A stretch of DNA of 64,000 bases, taken from the NCBI RefSeq assembly GCF_022698145.1, contig NZ_JALDAX010000008.1:1-64000 (forward strand), given 5' to 3'. Both the position numbers and the translations under genes were made by a program. Below the pieces are notes generated by a model, which had not been told where the DNA came from, did not search any database, and worked only from the letters and a program-made list of their open reading frames with translations. The DNA comes from Streptomyces spinosisporus (lineage in GTDB: Bacteria > Actinomycetota > Actinomycetes > Streptomycetales > Streptomycetaceae). Shown in pieces: positions 41,628 to 50,849 of the stretch (position 1 is its first letter; every line of letters begins with the position of its first letter).

Positions 41628-42863
41628 ATGGCACTGCAGATCAGCGCGACGAACCCGGAGCACCCCGCGCTCCTGCTGGCGCTGCCGTGGCAGCTGCCCC
41701 TGGAGGAGTGGCCGGAGGAGTACCTGGTCCCGCTCCCCCGCGGCATATCCCGTCACGTCGTGCGTTACGCCCGCGCCGGCGACGAGGTCATCGCCGTCAA
41801 GGAGCTCGCCGAACGTCCCGCCCAGCGCGAGTACGAGCTGCTGCGCGACCTCGACCGGCTCGGCATCCCGGCGGTCGACCCGCTCGCCGTGGTCACCGGC
41901 CGCTCCGACGCCGACGGGGAGCCGTTGGAGCCGGTGCTGATCACCCGGCATCTGCGCGGCTCGCAGCCGTACCGCTCGATGTTCGAGACGACCCTGCGGC
42001 CGGCCACCATGCACCGCCTCATGGATGCCCTGGCCGTGCTGCTGGTGCGGCTGCATCTGGCGGGGTTCGCGTGGGGCGACTGCTCCCTGTCCAACACGCT
42101 CTTCCGGCGCGACGCGGGCGCCTACGCCGCCTACCTGGTGGACGCCGAGACCGGCGATCTGCATCCCGCGCTCAGCTCCGGCCAGCGGGAGTACGACCTC
42201 GACCTGGCCCGGGTGAACATCAGCGGCGAGCTGCTGGACCTGGAGGCCTCGGGCGCGCTGCACCCGTCCGTGGACCCGATCGAGTTCGGCACGGAGATCT
42301 GCGCACGCTACGGCGACCTGTGGGAGGAGCTGACCCGGACCTCCGTCTATCCGGCGGGCAAGTACCACTACATAGAGCGCCGGATACGCCGGCTGAACGA
42401 CCTCGGCTTCGACGTGGCCGAGATGCAGATCGCGCACTCCTCGAACGGCGACACCGTCACCTTCGTGCCCAAGGTCGTCGACGCCGGTCACCACCAGCGC
42501 CAACTGCTGCGCCTGACCGGCCTGGACGCGGAGGAGAACCAGGCCCGGCGGCTGCTCAACGACCTGGAGAGCTGGATGGCGACCCAGGACGACTACGCGC
42601 CCGGCGACCCCCTCGCGGCCCGGCCCGAAGTGCTGGCGCACCGGTGGGTGCGCGACGTCTTCCGCCCCACCGTGCGCGCCGTACCGGTCGAACTGCGCGG
42701 CACGATGGACGCCGCGGAGATCTACCACGAACTGCTGGAGCACCGCTGGTACCTGTCCGAGCGTGCCCAGCACGACATCGGCCTGGACACCGCGGTCGAG
42801 GACTACATCAAGAACATCCTGCCGAAGGCCCGCGAGACGCTGCAGCCCATGTCGGGCGAGTGA
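41628..42863 (+). CDS. DUF4032 domain protein with kinase-like fold
   Basis: A 411-residue protein matching the actinobacterial DUF4032 family. The N-terminal half has kinase-like features: EVIAVKELAERPAQREYELL, LVRLHLAGFAWGDCSLSNTLF (the GDCSLSN resembles the HGDLHPGN catalytic loop), and AYLVDAETGDLH. The C-terminal half includes PKVVDAGHHQRQLLRLTGL. The family's activity is unknown. ATG 41628 has a GAGGAC-type site. It ends 1 bp before the convergent universal stress gene. Confidence 0.85.
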   Translation: MALQISATNPEHPALLLALPWQLPLEEWPEEYLVPLPRGISRHVVRYARAGDEVIAVKELAERPAQREYELLRDLDRLGIPAVDPLAVVTGRSDADGEPLEPVLITRHLRGSQPYRSMFETTLRPATMHRLMDALAVLLVRLHLAGFAWGDCSLSNTLFRRDAGAYAAYLVDAETGDLHPALSSGQREYDLDLARVNISGELLDLEASGALHPSVDPIEFGTEICARYGDLWEELTRTSVYPAGKYHYIERRIRRLNDLGFDVAEMQIAHSSNGDTVTFVPKVVDAGHHQRQLLRLTGLDAEENQARRLLNDLESWMATQDDYAPGDPLAARPEVLAHRWVRDVFRPTVRAVPVELRGTMDAAEIYHELLEHRWYLSERAQHDIGLDTAVEDYIKNILPKARETLQPMSGE

Positions 42864-42864
42864 C

Positions 42865-43740
42865 TCACTCGGTGTGCGGGATCACCGCGACCGGGCAGGG
42901 CGCGTGGTGCAGCACCCCGTGCGCGACCGATCCGATGCGTGCACCCACGCCCGTACGGCGGGCACGCCGCCCGACGACCATCAGCTGGGCCCGCCCGGCG
43001 ACCGACAGCAGCACCTGACCCGCGCTGCCGATCTCCAGGTGCTCGATCACGGGAACGTCCGGGAACAGCTCCCGCATCGGCTGCAGCGCGGCGCCGAGCG
43101 CCTTCTTCTCGAACGGCTCCAGGCCGCCCGCCTCGTCGAGCAACTGCATCGAACCCGGGCTGTAGGCGAACACCGGCGGCAGGGACCAGGCCCGCACCGC
43201 ACGCACGGTGGCGCCGCGCCGGGCCGCGATCTCGAACGCGAACCGCAACGTCTCGGCGCTGTCCTCCGGTTCGCCCTGCTGGCCGACGACGATCTCGCGG
43301 CCCGCGGCCTCGGCCGACGGCTGGTCCCCGGCGCGTACGAGCACCACCGGCCGATTCGCCCCGACGATCACCTGCTGGCCGACGGAGCCGAGCAGGAAGC
43401 CCACGACGGGGCCGTGGCCGCGTGAGCCGAGCACCAGCAGCTCCGCCTCCGCGGCGGCGTCGAGCAGCGTCTCGACCGTGTCCCCCGAGACGACGTCGGT
43501 GACGACGTCCAGACCGGCGTGCCGTGCGGTGACACCGCGGACGGCCTCATCCAGCGCGTCGCGCACCCATCGGGCCTGGGTGCCGGGGTCCGCGGCGTCG
43601 ATCGCCTCGTACGGCTGGAAGGTCCAGGCCTGCACCACGCGCAGCGTCAGGCCCCGGCGCACCGCCTCCCTCGCCGCCCAGTCCAGAGCGGCGAGGCTCT
43701 CCTCGGTTCCGTCGACCCCCGCGGTGATCGGGCGCGTCAT
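42865..43740 (-). CDS. Universal stress protein with two UspA domains
   Basis: A 291-residue tandem UspA protein. Domain 1 begins RPITAGVDGTEESLAALDWAAR and has the ATP-loop LVLGSRGHGPVVGFLLGSVGQQV. Domain 2 starts EIVVGQQGEPEDSAETLRFAF and ends with VVGRRARRTGVGARIGSVAHGVL. The ATP-binding motif G2xG9xG(S/T) is clear in both copies. It is convergent with DUF4032 and divergent from the VOC gene. Confidence 0.9.
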   Translation of the reverse strand: MTRPITAGVDGTEESLAALDWAAREAVRRGLTLRVVQAWTFQPYEAIDAADPGTQARWVRDALDEAVRGVTARHAGLDVVTDVVSGDTVETLLDAAAEAELLVLGSRGHGPVVGFLLGSVGQQVIVGANRPVVLVRAGDQPSAEAAGREIVVGQQGEPEDSAETLRFAFEIAARRGATVRAVRAWSLPPVFAYSPGSMQLLDEAGGLEPFEKKALGAALQPMRELFPDVPVIEHLEIGSAGQVLLSVAGRAQLMVVGRRARRTGVGARIGSVAHGVLHHAPCPVAVIPHTE

Positions 43741-43799
43741 GTGCTGCCTCCAAAGTCGTGGTCGCCTCGCTGGGAGTCAGTCTTCACTAAGCTTGTCCC

Positions 43800-44156
43800 A
43801 TGGCCTTGGAATGGGAGCAAGTCAACGTCGACGCCGCCGACACGGTCGCACTGGGACGCTGGTGGAGCGAGGCGCTCGGCTGGGTCGTGGTCAACGACGA
43901 CCCCGACGAGTTCGAGATCCGGCCCGACAAGGACACGCTGCCCGGGCTCATCTTCGCCCAGGTCCCGGAGAGCAAGACGGTCAAGAACCGGCTGCACATG
44001 GACTTCCGCCCGGACGACCAGGAAGCGGAGGTCGCCCGGCTCCTCGCGCTGGGCGCACGGCACGTGGACATCGGCCAGGGCGACGACGTTCCCTGGGTGA
44101 CGCTGGCGGACCCCGAGGGCAACGAGTTCTGCGTGCTCTCCTCGCGACGCCGCTGA
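43800..44156 (+). CDS. VOC-superfamily protein (glyoxalase-like)
   Basis: A 118-residue protein of the vicinal oxygen chelate fold: LEWEQVNVDAADTVALGRWW, RLHMDFRPDDQEAEVARLLALG and WVTLADPEGNEFCVL. The likely metal ligands are not all evident. TAAGCT at 43788-43793 ends six bases before ATG 43800, so a leaderless transcript is possible. Function unknown. Confidence 0.82.
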   Translation: MALEWEQVNVDAADTVALGRWWSEALGWVVVNDDPDEFEIRPDKDTLPGLIFAQVPESKTVKNRLHMDFRPDDQEAEVARLLALGARHVDIGQGDDVPWVTLADPEGNEFCVLSSRRR

Positions 44157-44322
44157 CCGCCCGTCCCACTGGCACCTGCCGCCCCGGATCGAGGCGGCCG
44201 CCCGCCTCATGGCGGGGCGAAGCGGGACGATCGAACATACGATGGGCGGGAGCCGGCGCGGCGACCGCCTCAGCGACAGCGCTCGTCGAGCCGTCGGTCC
44301 GACCACTCGGGGTGGGAGACGT

Positions 44323-45999
44323 ATGGCACAGGCGTCCGACGCAGCGCGGACTGTCATCATGACCGTGGACGACGATCCGGGAGTGTCCCGGGCCGTCGCC
44401 CGCGACCTGCGGCGCCGCTACGGCGAGTCGTACCGCATCGTCCGCGCGGAGTCCGGCGAGTCGGCGCTGGACGCGCTGCGGGAGCTGAAGCTGCGCGGTG
44501 ATCTCGTGGCCGTGATCCTCGCGGACTACCGCATGCCGCAGATGAACGGCATCGAGTTCCTGGAGCAGGCCCTCGACGTCTATCCGGGCGCACGGCGGGT
44601 CCTGCTGACCGCGTACGCCGACACCAACGCGGCGATCGACGCGATCAACGTCGTCGACCTCGACCACTATCTGCTCAAGCCCTGGGACCCGCCGGAGGAG
44701 AAGCTCTACCCCGTCCTGGACGACCTCCTGGAGGCCTGGCGCTGCAGCGACTTCCGCCCGGTGCCCAGCACCAAGGTGGTCGGGCACCGCTGGTCGGCGC
44801 GCTCGTCGGACGTACGGGAGTTCCTGGCGCGCAACCAGGTGCCCTACCGCTGGTACTCCGCCGAGGAACCCGAGGGGCAGCGGCTGCTGGCGGCCGCCGG
44901 GCAGGACGGACAGCGGCTGCCGCTGGTGATCACCCCGGACGGGGCGCCGCTGGTGGAGCCGGAGGCTCCGGAGCTGGCCGCGCGGGTGGGCCTGGCGACG
45001 ACGCCCGCGGCCGACTTCTACGACCTCGTCGTCATCGGCGGCGGGCCCGCGGGGCTCGGTGCCGCGGTCTACGGCGCCTCCGAGGGGCTGCGGACCGTGC
45101 TCGTGGAGCGGTCGGCGACCGGAGGGCAGGCGGGGCAGAGCTCACGGATCGAGAACTACCTCGGCTTCCCGGACGGCGTGTCCGGGGCGCAGCTCACCGA
45201 TCGGGCCCGGCGGCAGGCCGGCAAGTTCGGCGCCGAGATCCTCACCACGCGCGAGGTGACCGGTCTGGAGGTCAACGGGGCCGCGCGGACGGTGCGCTTC
45301 TCCGACGGCTCGGCGGTCGCCGCGCACAGCGTGATCCTCGCGACGGGCGTCTCCTACCGGCAGTTGGAGGCCCCCGGCTGCACCGACCTGACCGGCTGCG
45401 GGGTCTTCTACGGCTCGGCGCTCACCGAGGCGGCCTCCTGCCAGGGGCAGGACGTGTACATCGTCGGCGGCGCCAACTCCGCCGGACAGGCGGCCATGTA
45501 CCTCGCCCGGGGCGCCAAGTCGGTCACCCTGCTGGTGCGCGGCGCCGACCTGTCCGCGTCGATGTCGTACTACCTCATCCAGCAGATCAACGAGTCGCCG
45601 AACATCTCGGTACGCGCGCGTACCGTCGTCGAGGCCGCACACGGCTCGGGCCGTCTGGAGCAGCTCCTGCTGCGCGACGTGGACACCGGCGAGACCGAAC
45701 TCGTCGACGCGCAGTGGATGTTCGTGTTCATCGGCGCCGCCCCGCTGACCGACTGGCTGGACGGCACGGTGCTGCGGGACGACCACGGGTTCATCCTGGC
45801 CGGGCCCGACCTGACCGCGGACGGAAGGCCGCCCGCGGACTGGGAACTGGACCGGTCGCCGTACCACCTGGAGACCAATATTCCCGGCGTGTTCGTGGCG
45901 GGCGACGCACGCGCCGACTCCGCCAAGCGCGTCGCGTCCGCCGTCGGAGAGGGAGCCATGGCCGTGATGCTCGTCCACCGGTATCTGGAGCAGTCGTGA
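44323..45999 (+). CDS. Fused response regulator/glutaredoxin-like/thioredoxin reductase-like flavoprotein
   Basis: A 558-residue three-part protein. Residues 1-130 are a receiver (DDD at 16-18, D68 in ADYRMPQMNG, K109). Residues 140-215 resemble a glutaredoxin fold (REFLARNQVPYRWYSAEE, LPLVITPDG) with no CxxC. Residues 222-558 are a TrxB-like FAD/NAD protein (VVIGGGPAGLGAAVYGA, YIVGGANSAGQAAMYLA, PGVFVAGDARADS). The TrxB CxxC pair is absent (GCGVFYGSALTEAASC). It is probably a redox-sensing or diaphorase-type signalling protein controlled by phosphorylation. ATG 44323 follows GGGAG. It overlaps the kinase gene by 4 bp. Confidence 0.88.
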   Translation: MAQASDAARTVIMTVDDDPGVSRAVARDLRRRYGESYRIVRAESGESALDALRELKLRGDLVAVILADYRMPQMNGIEFLEQALDVYPGARRVLLTAYADTNAAIDAINVVDLDHYLLKPWDPPEEKLYPVLDDLLEAWRCSDFRPVPSTKVVGHRWSARSSDVREFLARNQVPYRWYSAEEPEGQRLLAAAGQDGQRLPLVITPDGAPLVEPEAPELAARVGLATTPAADFYDLVVIGGGPAGLGAAVYGASEGLRTVLVERSATGGQAGQSSRIENYLGFPDGVSGAQLTDRARRQAGKFGAEILTTREVTGLEVNGAARTVRFSDGSAVAAHSVILATGVSYRQLEAPGCTDLTGCGVFYGSALTEAASCQGQDVYIVGGANSAGQAAMYLARGAKSVTLLVRGADLSASMSYYLIQQINESPNISVRARTVVEAAHGSGRLEQLLLRDVDTGETELVDAQWMFVFIGAAPLTDWLDGTVLRDDHGFILAGPDLTADGRPPADWELDRSPYHLETNIPGVFVAGDARADSAKRVASAVGEGAMAVMLVHRYLEQS

Positions 46000-47453
46000 G
46001 CGGGCAGTTGATGCCCTGCAGCCCGCAGGAGATCAGTTCGCTGTTCCTGTTCGAGAAGCTCACCCCGGAGCAGCTCGGGCGGCTGTGCAGCGAGGGGCGG
46101 GTGGAGCAGTTCGAGCCGGGGCCGGTGTACACCGAGGGCGAGCCCGCCACCTGCTTCTACGTGATGGTCGAAGGCACCGTCGTGCTGTACCGGCGGGTCG
46201 GCGGCGACGACGTGGAGGTCACCCGCACCTCACAGCCCGGGGTGTACTCGGGCGCCATGCAGGCCTACATCGGGGACCGGGTCCGCCAGGTCTACAACAA
46301 CTCCATGCGCGTCACGGAGCCGACCAGGTTCTTCGTGCTGCCCGCGGACACCTTCGCGGCCATCATGCAGGAGTGGTTCCCGATGGCGGTGCATCTGCTG
46401 GAGGGGCTGTTCTTCGGTTCGAAGAGCACCCAGCGCGCCATCGGACAGCGCGAACGGCTGCTGGCGCTGGGCTCGTTGTCCGCCGGGCTCACGCATGAGC
46501 TGAACAACCCGGCCGCCGCGGCCGTGCGGGCCACCGCCACGCTGCGGGAGCGGGTCGGCAAGATGCGCCACAAGCTGGCGGTCATCGCGCAGGGCTCGTA
46601 CAGCCCCGAGGTCATGGCCAACCTCATCGACATCCAGGAACGCACGGCCGAACGCGTCGCCAAGGCACCGACGTTGAGCCCCCTGGAGGCGTCGGACCGG
46701 GAGGACACGGTCACCGACTGGCTGGACGACCACGACATCCAGGACGGCTGGCGGATCGCGCCCACCTTCGTGCAGGCCGGTCTCGACGTCGACTGGCTGG
46801 ACCAGATCGCGGCCGCCGTGGACGAGGAGATCCTGCCGAACGCGATCGGCTGGCTCAACTACACCGTCGAGACCGAGCTGTTGATGGACGAGATCAACGA
46901 CTCCACCACCCGCATCTCGCATCTCGTCGACGCCGCCAAGCAGTACTCGCAGCTCGACCGCGCCCCGTTCCAGAACGCCGACGTGCATGAACTCCTCGAC
47001 AGCACCCTGCTGATGCTCGGCGGCAAGATCGGCCCGCGGATCGAGGTCGTCAAGGACTACGACCGTACGCTGCCGAGGATCCCCGCCTACCCGGCGGAGC
47101 TCAACCAGGTGTGGACCAACCTGATCGACAACGCGGTCTCCGCGATCAACAGCGTCGGCGGGGAAGGCACGTTGACCGTGCGGACGGCGATGGAGCACGA
47201 CATGCTGCTCGTCGAGTTCCGGGACACCGGGCCCGGCGTGCCGAAGGAGATCCGCGGCCGCATCTTCGACCCGTTCTTCACCACCAAGCCGGTCGGCGAG
47301 GGCACGGGGCTCGGCCTGGACATCTCCTGGCGGATCGTCGTCAACAAGCACCACGGCACCCTCCAGGTCGAGTCCGAACCCGGCGACACCCGCTTCCAGG
47401 TCCTGCTGCCGCTGACCGCCCCGGCCGACGAAACCTCCGAGGAGCCCGTATGA
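45996..47453 (+). CDS. Soluble histidine kinase with cyclic nucleotide-binding sensor domain
   Basis: A 485-residue cytoplasmic kinase. Residues 10-130 form a cNMP-binding barrel (FEPGPVYTEGEPATCFYVMVEG, GVYSGAMQAYIGD) lacking a normal phosphate cassette. The H-box is SAGLTHELNNPAAAA with His at about residue 167. The ATPase has N-box VWTNLIDNAVSAI, G1 FRDTGPGVPKEI, and G2 GEGTGLGL. No membrane segment. GTG 45996 overlaps the previous stop (GTGA). The natural target is the receiver domain of the fused protein upstream. Confidence 0.88.
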   Translation: MSGQLMPCSPQEISSLFLFEKLTPEQLGRLCSEGRVEQFEPGPVYTEGEPATCFYVMVEGTVVLYRRVGGDDVEVTRTSQPGVYSGAMQAYIGDRVRQVYNNSMRVTEPTRFFVLPADTFAAIMQEWFPMAVHLLEGLFFGSKSTQRAIGQRERLLALGSLSAGLTHELNNPAAAAVRATATLRERVGKMRHKLAVIAQGSYSPEVMANLIDIQERTAERVAKAPTLSPLEASDREDTVTDWLDDHDIQDGWRIAPTFVQAGLDVDWLDQIAAAVDEEILPNAIGWLNYTVETELLMDEINDSTTRISHLVDAAKQYSQLDRAPFQNADVHELLDSTLLMLGGKIGPRIEVVKDYDRTLPRIPAYPAELNQVWTNLIDNAVSAINSVGGEGTLTVRTAMEHDMLLVEFRDTGPGVPKEIRGRIFDPFFTTKPVGEGTGLGLDISWRIVVNKHHGTLQVESEPGDTRFQVLLPLTAPADETSEEPV

Positions 47454-47803
47454 CCAGCGCCGACGGAATCGACCCGAGCGTCCCGCCGAGCGGCACCGGA
47501 TGCACCGAGTGCGACGAGGCGGGCGGCTGGTGGTTCCATCTGCGGCGGTGCGCCCAGTGCGGTCACGTGGGCTGCTGCGACGACTCCCCCGCCAAGCACG
47601 CCACCGCCCACTGGAAGGCCACCGGCCACCCCGTGATCCAGAGCTTCGAGCCGGGCGAGAGCTGGTTCTGGGACTTCGACAGTGCGCAGCTGTACGAGTC
47701 CGGTCCCGATCTCGCACCGCCGCAGAGCCACCCGGCGGACCAGCCGGCGCCGGGTCCCGCGGGGCGGGTGCCGGAGGACTGGATGAAGACGCTGCGGTCC
47801 TGA
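47450..47803 (+). CDS. UBP-type zinc finger protein
   Basis: A 117-residue protein with one zinc-finger UBP domain: C18/C21 (TGCTECDE), C34/C37 (RRCAQCGHVGCCDDS), and C42/C43, H50, H54, H60 (KHATAHWKATGHPVIQSF). In eukaryotes the domain reads the ubiquitin C-terminus; bacteria lack ubiquitin, so the ligand here is unknown. ATG 47450 overlaps the kinase stop. Short FWDFDSAQLYES and Pro-rich tail follow. Confidence 0.87.
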   Translation: MTSADGIDPSVPPSGTGCTECDEAGGWWFHLRRCAQCGHVGCCDDSPAKHATAHWKATGHPVIQSFEPGESWFWDFDSAQLYESGPDLAPPQSHPADQPAPGPAGRVPEDWMKTLRS

Positions 47804-47838
47804 ACACGGCGGGAAGGTCCTGAACACGGCAGGTACCG
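47798..47838 (+). repeat. 20 bp microduplication downstream of the UBP gene
   Basis: TCCTGAACACGGC occurs at 47798 and again at 47818 (offset 20), both after GGT and followed by GGGAAG or AGGTAC. The first copy carries the UBP stop codon. Probably a replication-slippage scar. Confidence 0.5.
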
Positions 47839-47892
47839 GTCGGGCGCATATATCCCCGGAGCTCTGTCGGTGCCGCGTGCCAGGATGGACGC

Positions 47893-50847
47893 GTGCCGCA
47901 GACCGTATTCACCACGCCGCTCATCGGCCGGGACGAGGAAGTCGCCCGGCTCTCCGGGGTACTGGAGCGCGCCCGCGCCGGCGAGGCGCGGGCCGTGCTG
48001 CTCGCCGGGGACGCCGGCGTGGGCAAGACTCGGGTGCTGGACGAGCTCTCCGGGCGGGCCGTCCGGGACGGGATGACCGTCCTCACCGGTCACTGCGTCG
48101 ACCTCGGTGACGTCGGTCTGCCGTATCTGCCGTTCACCGAGGTGCTGGGCGTGCTCGGCGGCGACGAACGGTTCGCGGACGTCCTCGCGTCACATCCGGT
48201 GGTGGACCGGCTGCGCGGCGCGGCCACGGACGCCGGACACGACGTGGGCGGCAGGCTCCAGCTCTTCGAGGGCATGGCGGCGCTGCTCGCCGACCTGGCG
48301 GAGATCGCTCCGCTGCTGCTGGTCCTGGAGGACCTGCACTGGGCCGACCAGTCCTCCCGTGACCTGCTGCGGTTCCTGCTCAGCCGCGGGATCCTGCAGC
48401 GGTCCGCGGGCGGCGCACCCACGCACCGGCTCGCGGTCTTCGCCTCCTACCGCGCGGACGACCTGCACCGCAGGCATCCGCTGCGCCCCCTGCTCGCCGA
48501 GCTGGTGCGTCTGCCCGCCGTCGAGCGGGTGGAGCTGCGGCCCATGGCCGACGCCGAGGTGACCCGCCTGGTGCGCGCGCTGCAGGACCGTCCGCTGCCG
48601 GACGCCACGGTCCGCGGCATCGTCGATCGCGCCGAGGGCAACGCCTTCTACGCGGAGGAGCTGCTCGCGGCCACCGACACGGAGGCGGGCGGTGTGCCCA
48701 GCGGGCTGGCCGACGTCCTGCTGATCCGGATCGAGCAGCTGTCCGACACCGCCCAGCAGGTGCTGCGCACGGCCGCCGTCGCCGGGCGGCGCGTGGAGCA
48801 CGACCTGCTGCGGGACGCCGTGGGACTGCCCGAGGACGATCTGGAGGCGGCGCTGCGCGAGGCGATCGGCCGCCAGCTGCTGGTCCCCGGCGGCAACGAC
48901 ACCTACGCCTTCCGGCACGCCCTGGCCCGTGAGGCGGTGTACGCCGACCTCCTCCCGGGGGAACGGGCCCGGCTGCACGGCACGTTCGCCCGGCTGCTCG
49001 CGGGCCGCGGCCATCCGGCCGAGAGCGCGGCCGAGCGCGCCCATCACTACCGCGAGAGCCACGACCTGCCCGACGCGCTCGCCGCCTCCTTGGAAGCGGC
49101 CGGACACGCCGCGCGGGTGGGCGCGCCCGCCGAGGAGCTGCGCCACCTGGAGACCGCCCTCGACCTGTGGGAGTCCGTGGATCTAGCGGCGCGCCCCTCG
49201 GGCGACGGCGTCGACCGGGTGACGCTCACGCTGCGCGCCTCGGCCGCGGCCGCGCACGCCGGTGAGTCGCACCGGGCGGTGTCGCTCACCCGCGCAGCCC
49301 TCGCGAGCACCGGCCAGGACACCGACTCCGAGCTCGCGGCCCGGGTGCGCTACACACTGGCGGGCAATCTGATGAGCGTCGACAGCCTGACGGCCGCGTT
49401 CGCCTACAGCAGCGAGGCGCTCGCGATGATCCCCGCCGAGCCGCCGAGCCGGACCTGGGTGTGGGCGGCGGCCACGCATGTCATCGCGGCCCGCCACATA
49501 GGGGAGAACGAGACGGCCCTGCGGGTCGCCCGCCAGGCCCTGCGGGTCGCCGAGCAGCTGCGGGTCGCCGACGCGCAGGCCGACCTCCTGATCTCCCTGG
49601 CCATCCTCGAGGGCGGCGGCCGCCGCATCCCGGAGAACCAGGAGCGGCTGGCCGAGGCCCGCGAGCTGGCCCGGCAGGCGGGCAACGCCCCGGTGGAGAT
49701 GCGCGCCCTGTTCAATCTGGCGGTCGGCTGCTTCGAGGCGGGCAATCTGGAGGGCTGCCTGCCATGGGTGACGGAGGGCTTGGACCGGGCCCGCCGCGCC
49801 GGGCTGCTGTCGTCACCGTATCCACTGGAGATGCGCTATCTGCACCTGCTGGTGCTGTACACACTGGGCCGCTGGGACGAGTGCGTCCGGGCCGCGGAAG
49901 CTGACGCGGCCGTCCTGCCCGCGGCGGGCGGCTACACCATGGGGCCCGCGCTGTATGTGGCGCTGGCCCGCGGCGACCTGCGTGCGGTCGAGCGGGCCCG
50001 GGCCCTGCTGGAGGGGCCTTTCGACTGGATGGCCACGCTGATCGCGAGCCTCGCGCTGACCGAGGCCGCCGTGCTGCGGGGCGAGCCGGAAGCGGCGGTG
50101 GAGCGCACCCGTGCCACGGTCGCCGCGCTGACCGACGACTCGGGCCGCCTCCCCGACGTCACGGTCCGGTTCGCGGCGCTGGCGCTGACGGCGGTCGCCG
50201 ACGCGGCGGTGGAACTGCGCGCGGCCGGCGGCGAGTCCGACCGCTGGAAGGACACCGCGGACGAACTGGTCGAGCTGGCCCGGCGGACGGCCCGGCACGG
50301 CGAGCACGGCACCCCGCAGGGCCCCGAGGGAATGGCCTGGCTGGCCCGTGCCGAGGCGGAGTGGCTGCGGGCGGTCTCCGGTCCGGACGCGGCGGCCTGG
50401 GAGAGGTCGATGGACGCGTTCGGTTACGGCGACGTGTACGAACACCTGCGCAGCCAGGTGCGGTTCGCCGAGGCCCTGTTGACCGCCGAGCGGCGCGCGG
50501 AGGCGGCCGTGCAGGCGCGCGAGGCGAGAGCGGTGGCTCAGCGGCTCGGTGCGACTCCCCTCCTGGAGCGGATCGACGATCTCGTACGACGTGGCCGGCT
50601 CGCCGACACCCCCTCCGAGGGGGAGCGCCCCTCGCCGCTGACCGCCCGTGAGCAGGACGTGCTGCGGCTGCTCGCGCGCGGCCGCAGCAACCGGCAGATC
50701 GGCGAGGAGCTGTTCATCAGCGGCAAGACGGCCAGCGTCCATGTCTCCAACATCCTGGCCAAGCTGGGCGCCGCCAGTCGTACGGAGGCGGTGGCGATCG
50801 CCTACCGCCAGGGGCTGATCGCACCGGAGCCGACGGCGTCGGGCTGA
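47893..50847 (+). CDS. LAL-type LuxR-family ATPase regulator
   Basis: A 984-residue regulator of the large ATP-binding LuxR group. Walker A is LLAGDAGVGKTR (K45), and the Walker B is LLLVLEDLHWADQ. The middle is a long helical-repeat region, consistent with TPR-like maltose-regulator architecture. The C-terminal helix-turn-helix starts near residue 916: LTAREQDVLRLLARGRSNRQIGEELF. GTG 47893 has AGGA 7 bp upstream. It is convergent with the SGNH esterase gene, with only 2 bp between stops. Ligand and targets unknown; the adjacent glycan operon is a candidate. Confidence 0.9.
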   Translation: MPQTVFTTPLIGRDEEVARLSGVLERARAGEARAVLLAGDAGVGKTRVLDELSGRAVRDGMTVLTGHCVDLGDVGLPYLPFTEVLGVLGGDERFADVLASHPVVDRLRGAATDAGHDVGGRLQLFEGMAALLADLAEIAPLLLVLEDLHWADQSSRDLLRFLLSRGILQRSAGGAPTHRLAVFASYRADDLHRRHPLRPLLAELVRLPAVERVELRPMADAEVTRLVRALQDRPLPDATVRGIVDRAEGNAFYAEELLAATDTEAGGVPSGLADVLLIRIEQLSDTAQQVLRTAAVAGRRVEHDLLRDAVGLPEDDLEAALREAIGRQLLVPGGNDTYAFRHALAREAVYADLLPGERARLHGTFARLLAGRGHPAESAAERAHHYRESHDLPDALAASLEAAGHAARVGAPAEELRHLETALDLWESVDLAARPSGDGVDRVTLTLRASAAAAHAGESHRAVSLTRAALASTGQDTDSELAARVRYTLAGNLMSVDSLTAAFAYSSEALAMIPAEPPSRTWVWAAATHVIAARHIGENETALRVARQALRVAEQLRVADAQADLLISLAILEGGGRRIPENQERLAEARELARQAGNAPVEMRALFNLAVGCFEAGNLEGCLPWVTEGLDRARRAGLLSSPYPLEMRYLHLLVLYTLGRWDECVRAAEADAAVLPAAGGYTMGPALYVALARGDLRAVERARALLEGPFDWMATLIASLALTEAAVLRGEPEAAVERTRATVAALTDDSGRLPDVTVRFAALALTAVADAAVELRAAGGESDRWKDTADELVELARRTARHGEHGTPQGPEGMAWLARAEAEWLRAVSGPDAAAWERSMDAFGYGDVYEHLRSQVRFAEALLTAERRAEAAVQAREARAVAQRLGATPLLERIDDLVRRGRLADTPSEGERPSPLTAREQDVLRLLARGRSNRQIGEELFISGKTASVHVSNILAKLGAASRTEAVAIAYRQGLIAPEPTASG

Positions 50848-50849
50848 TC

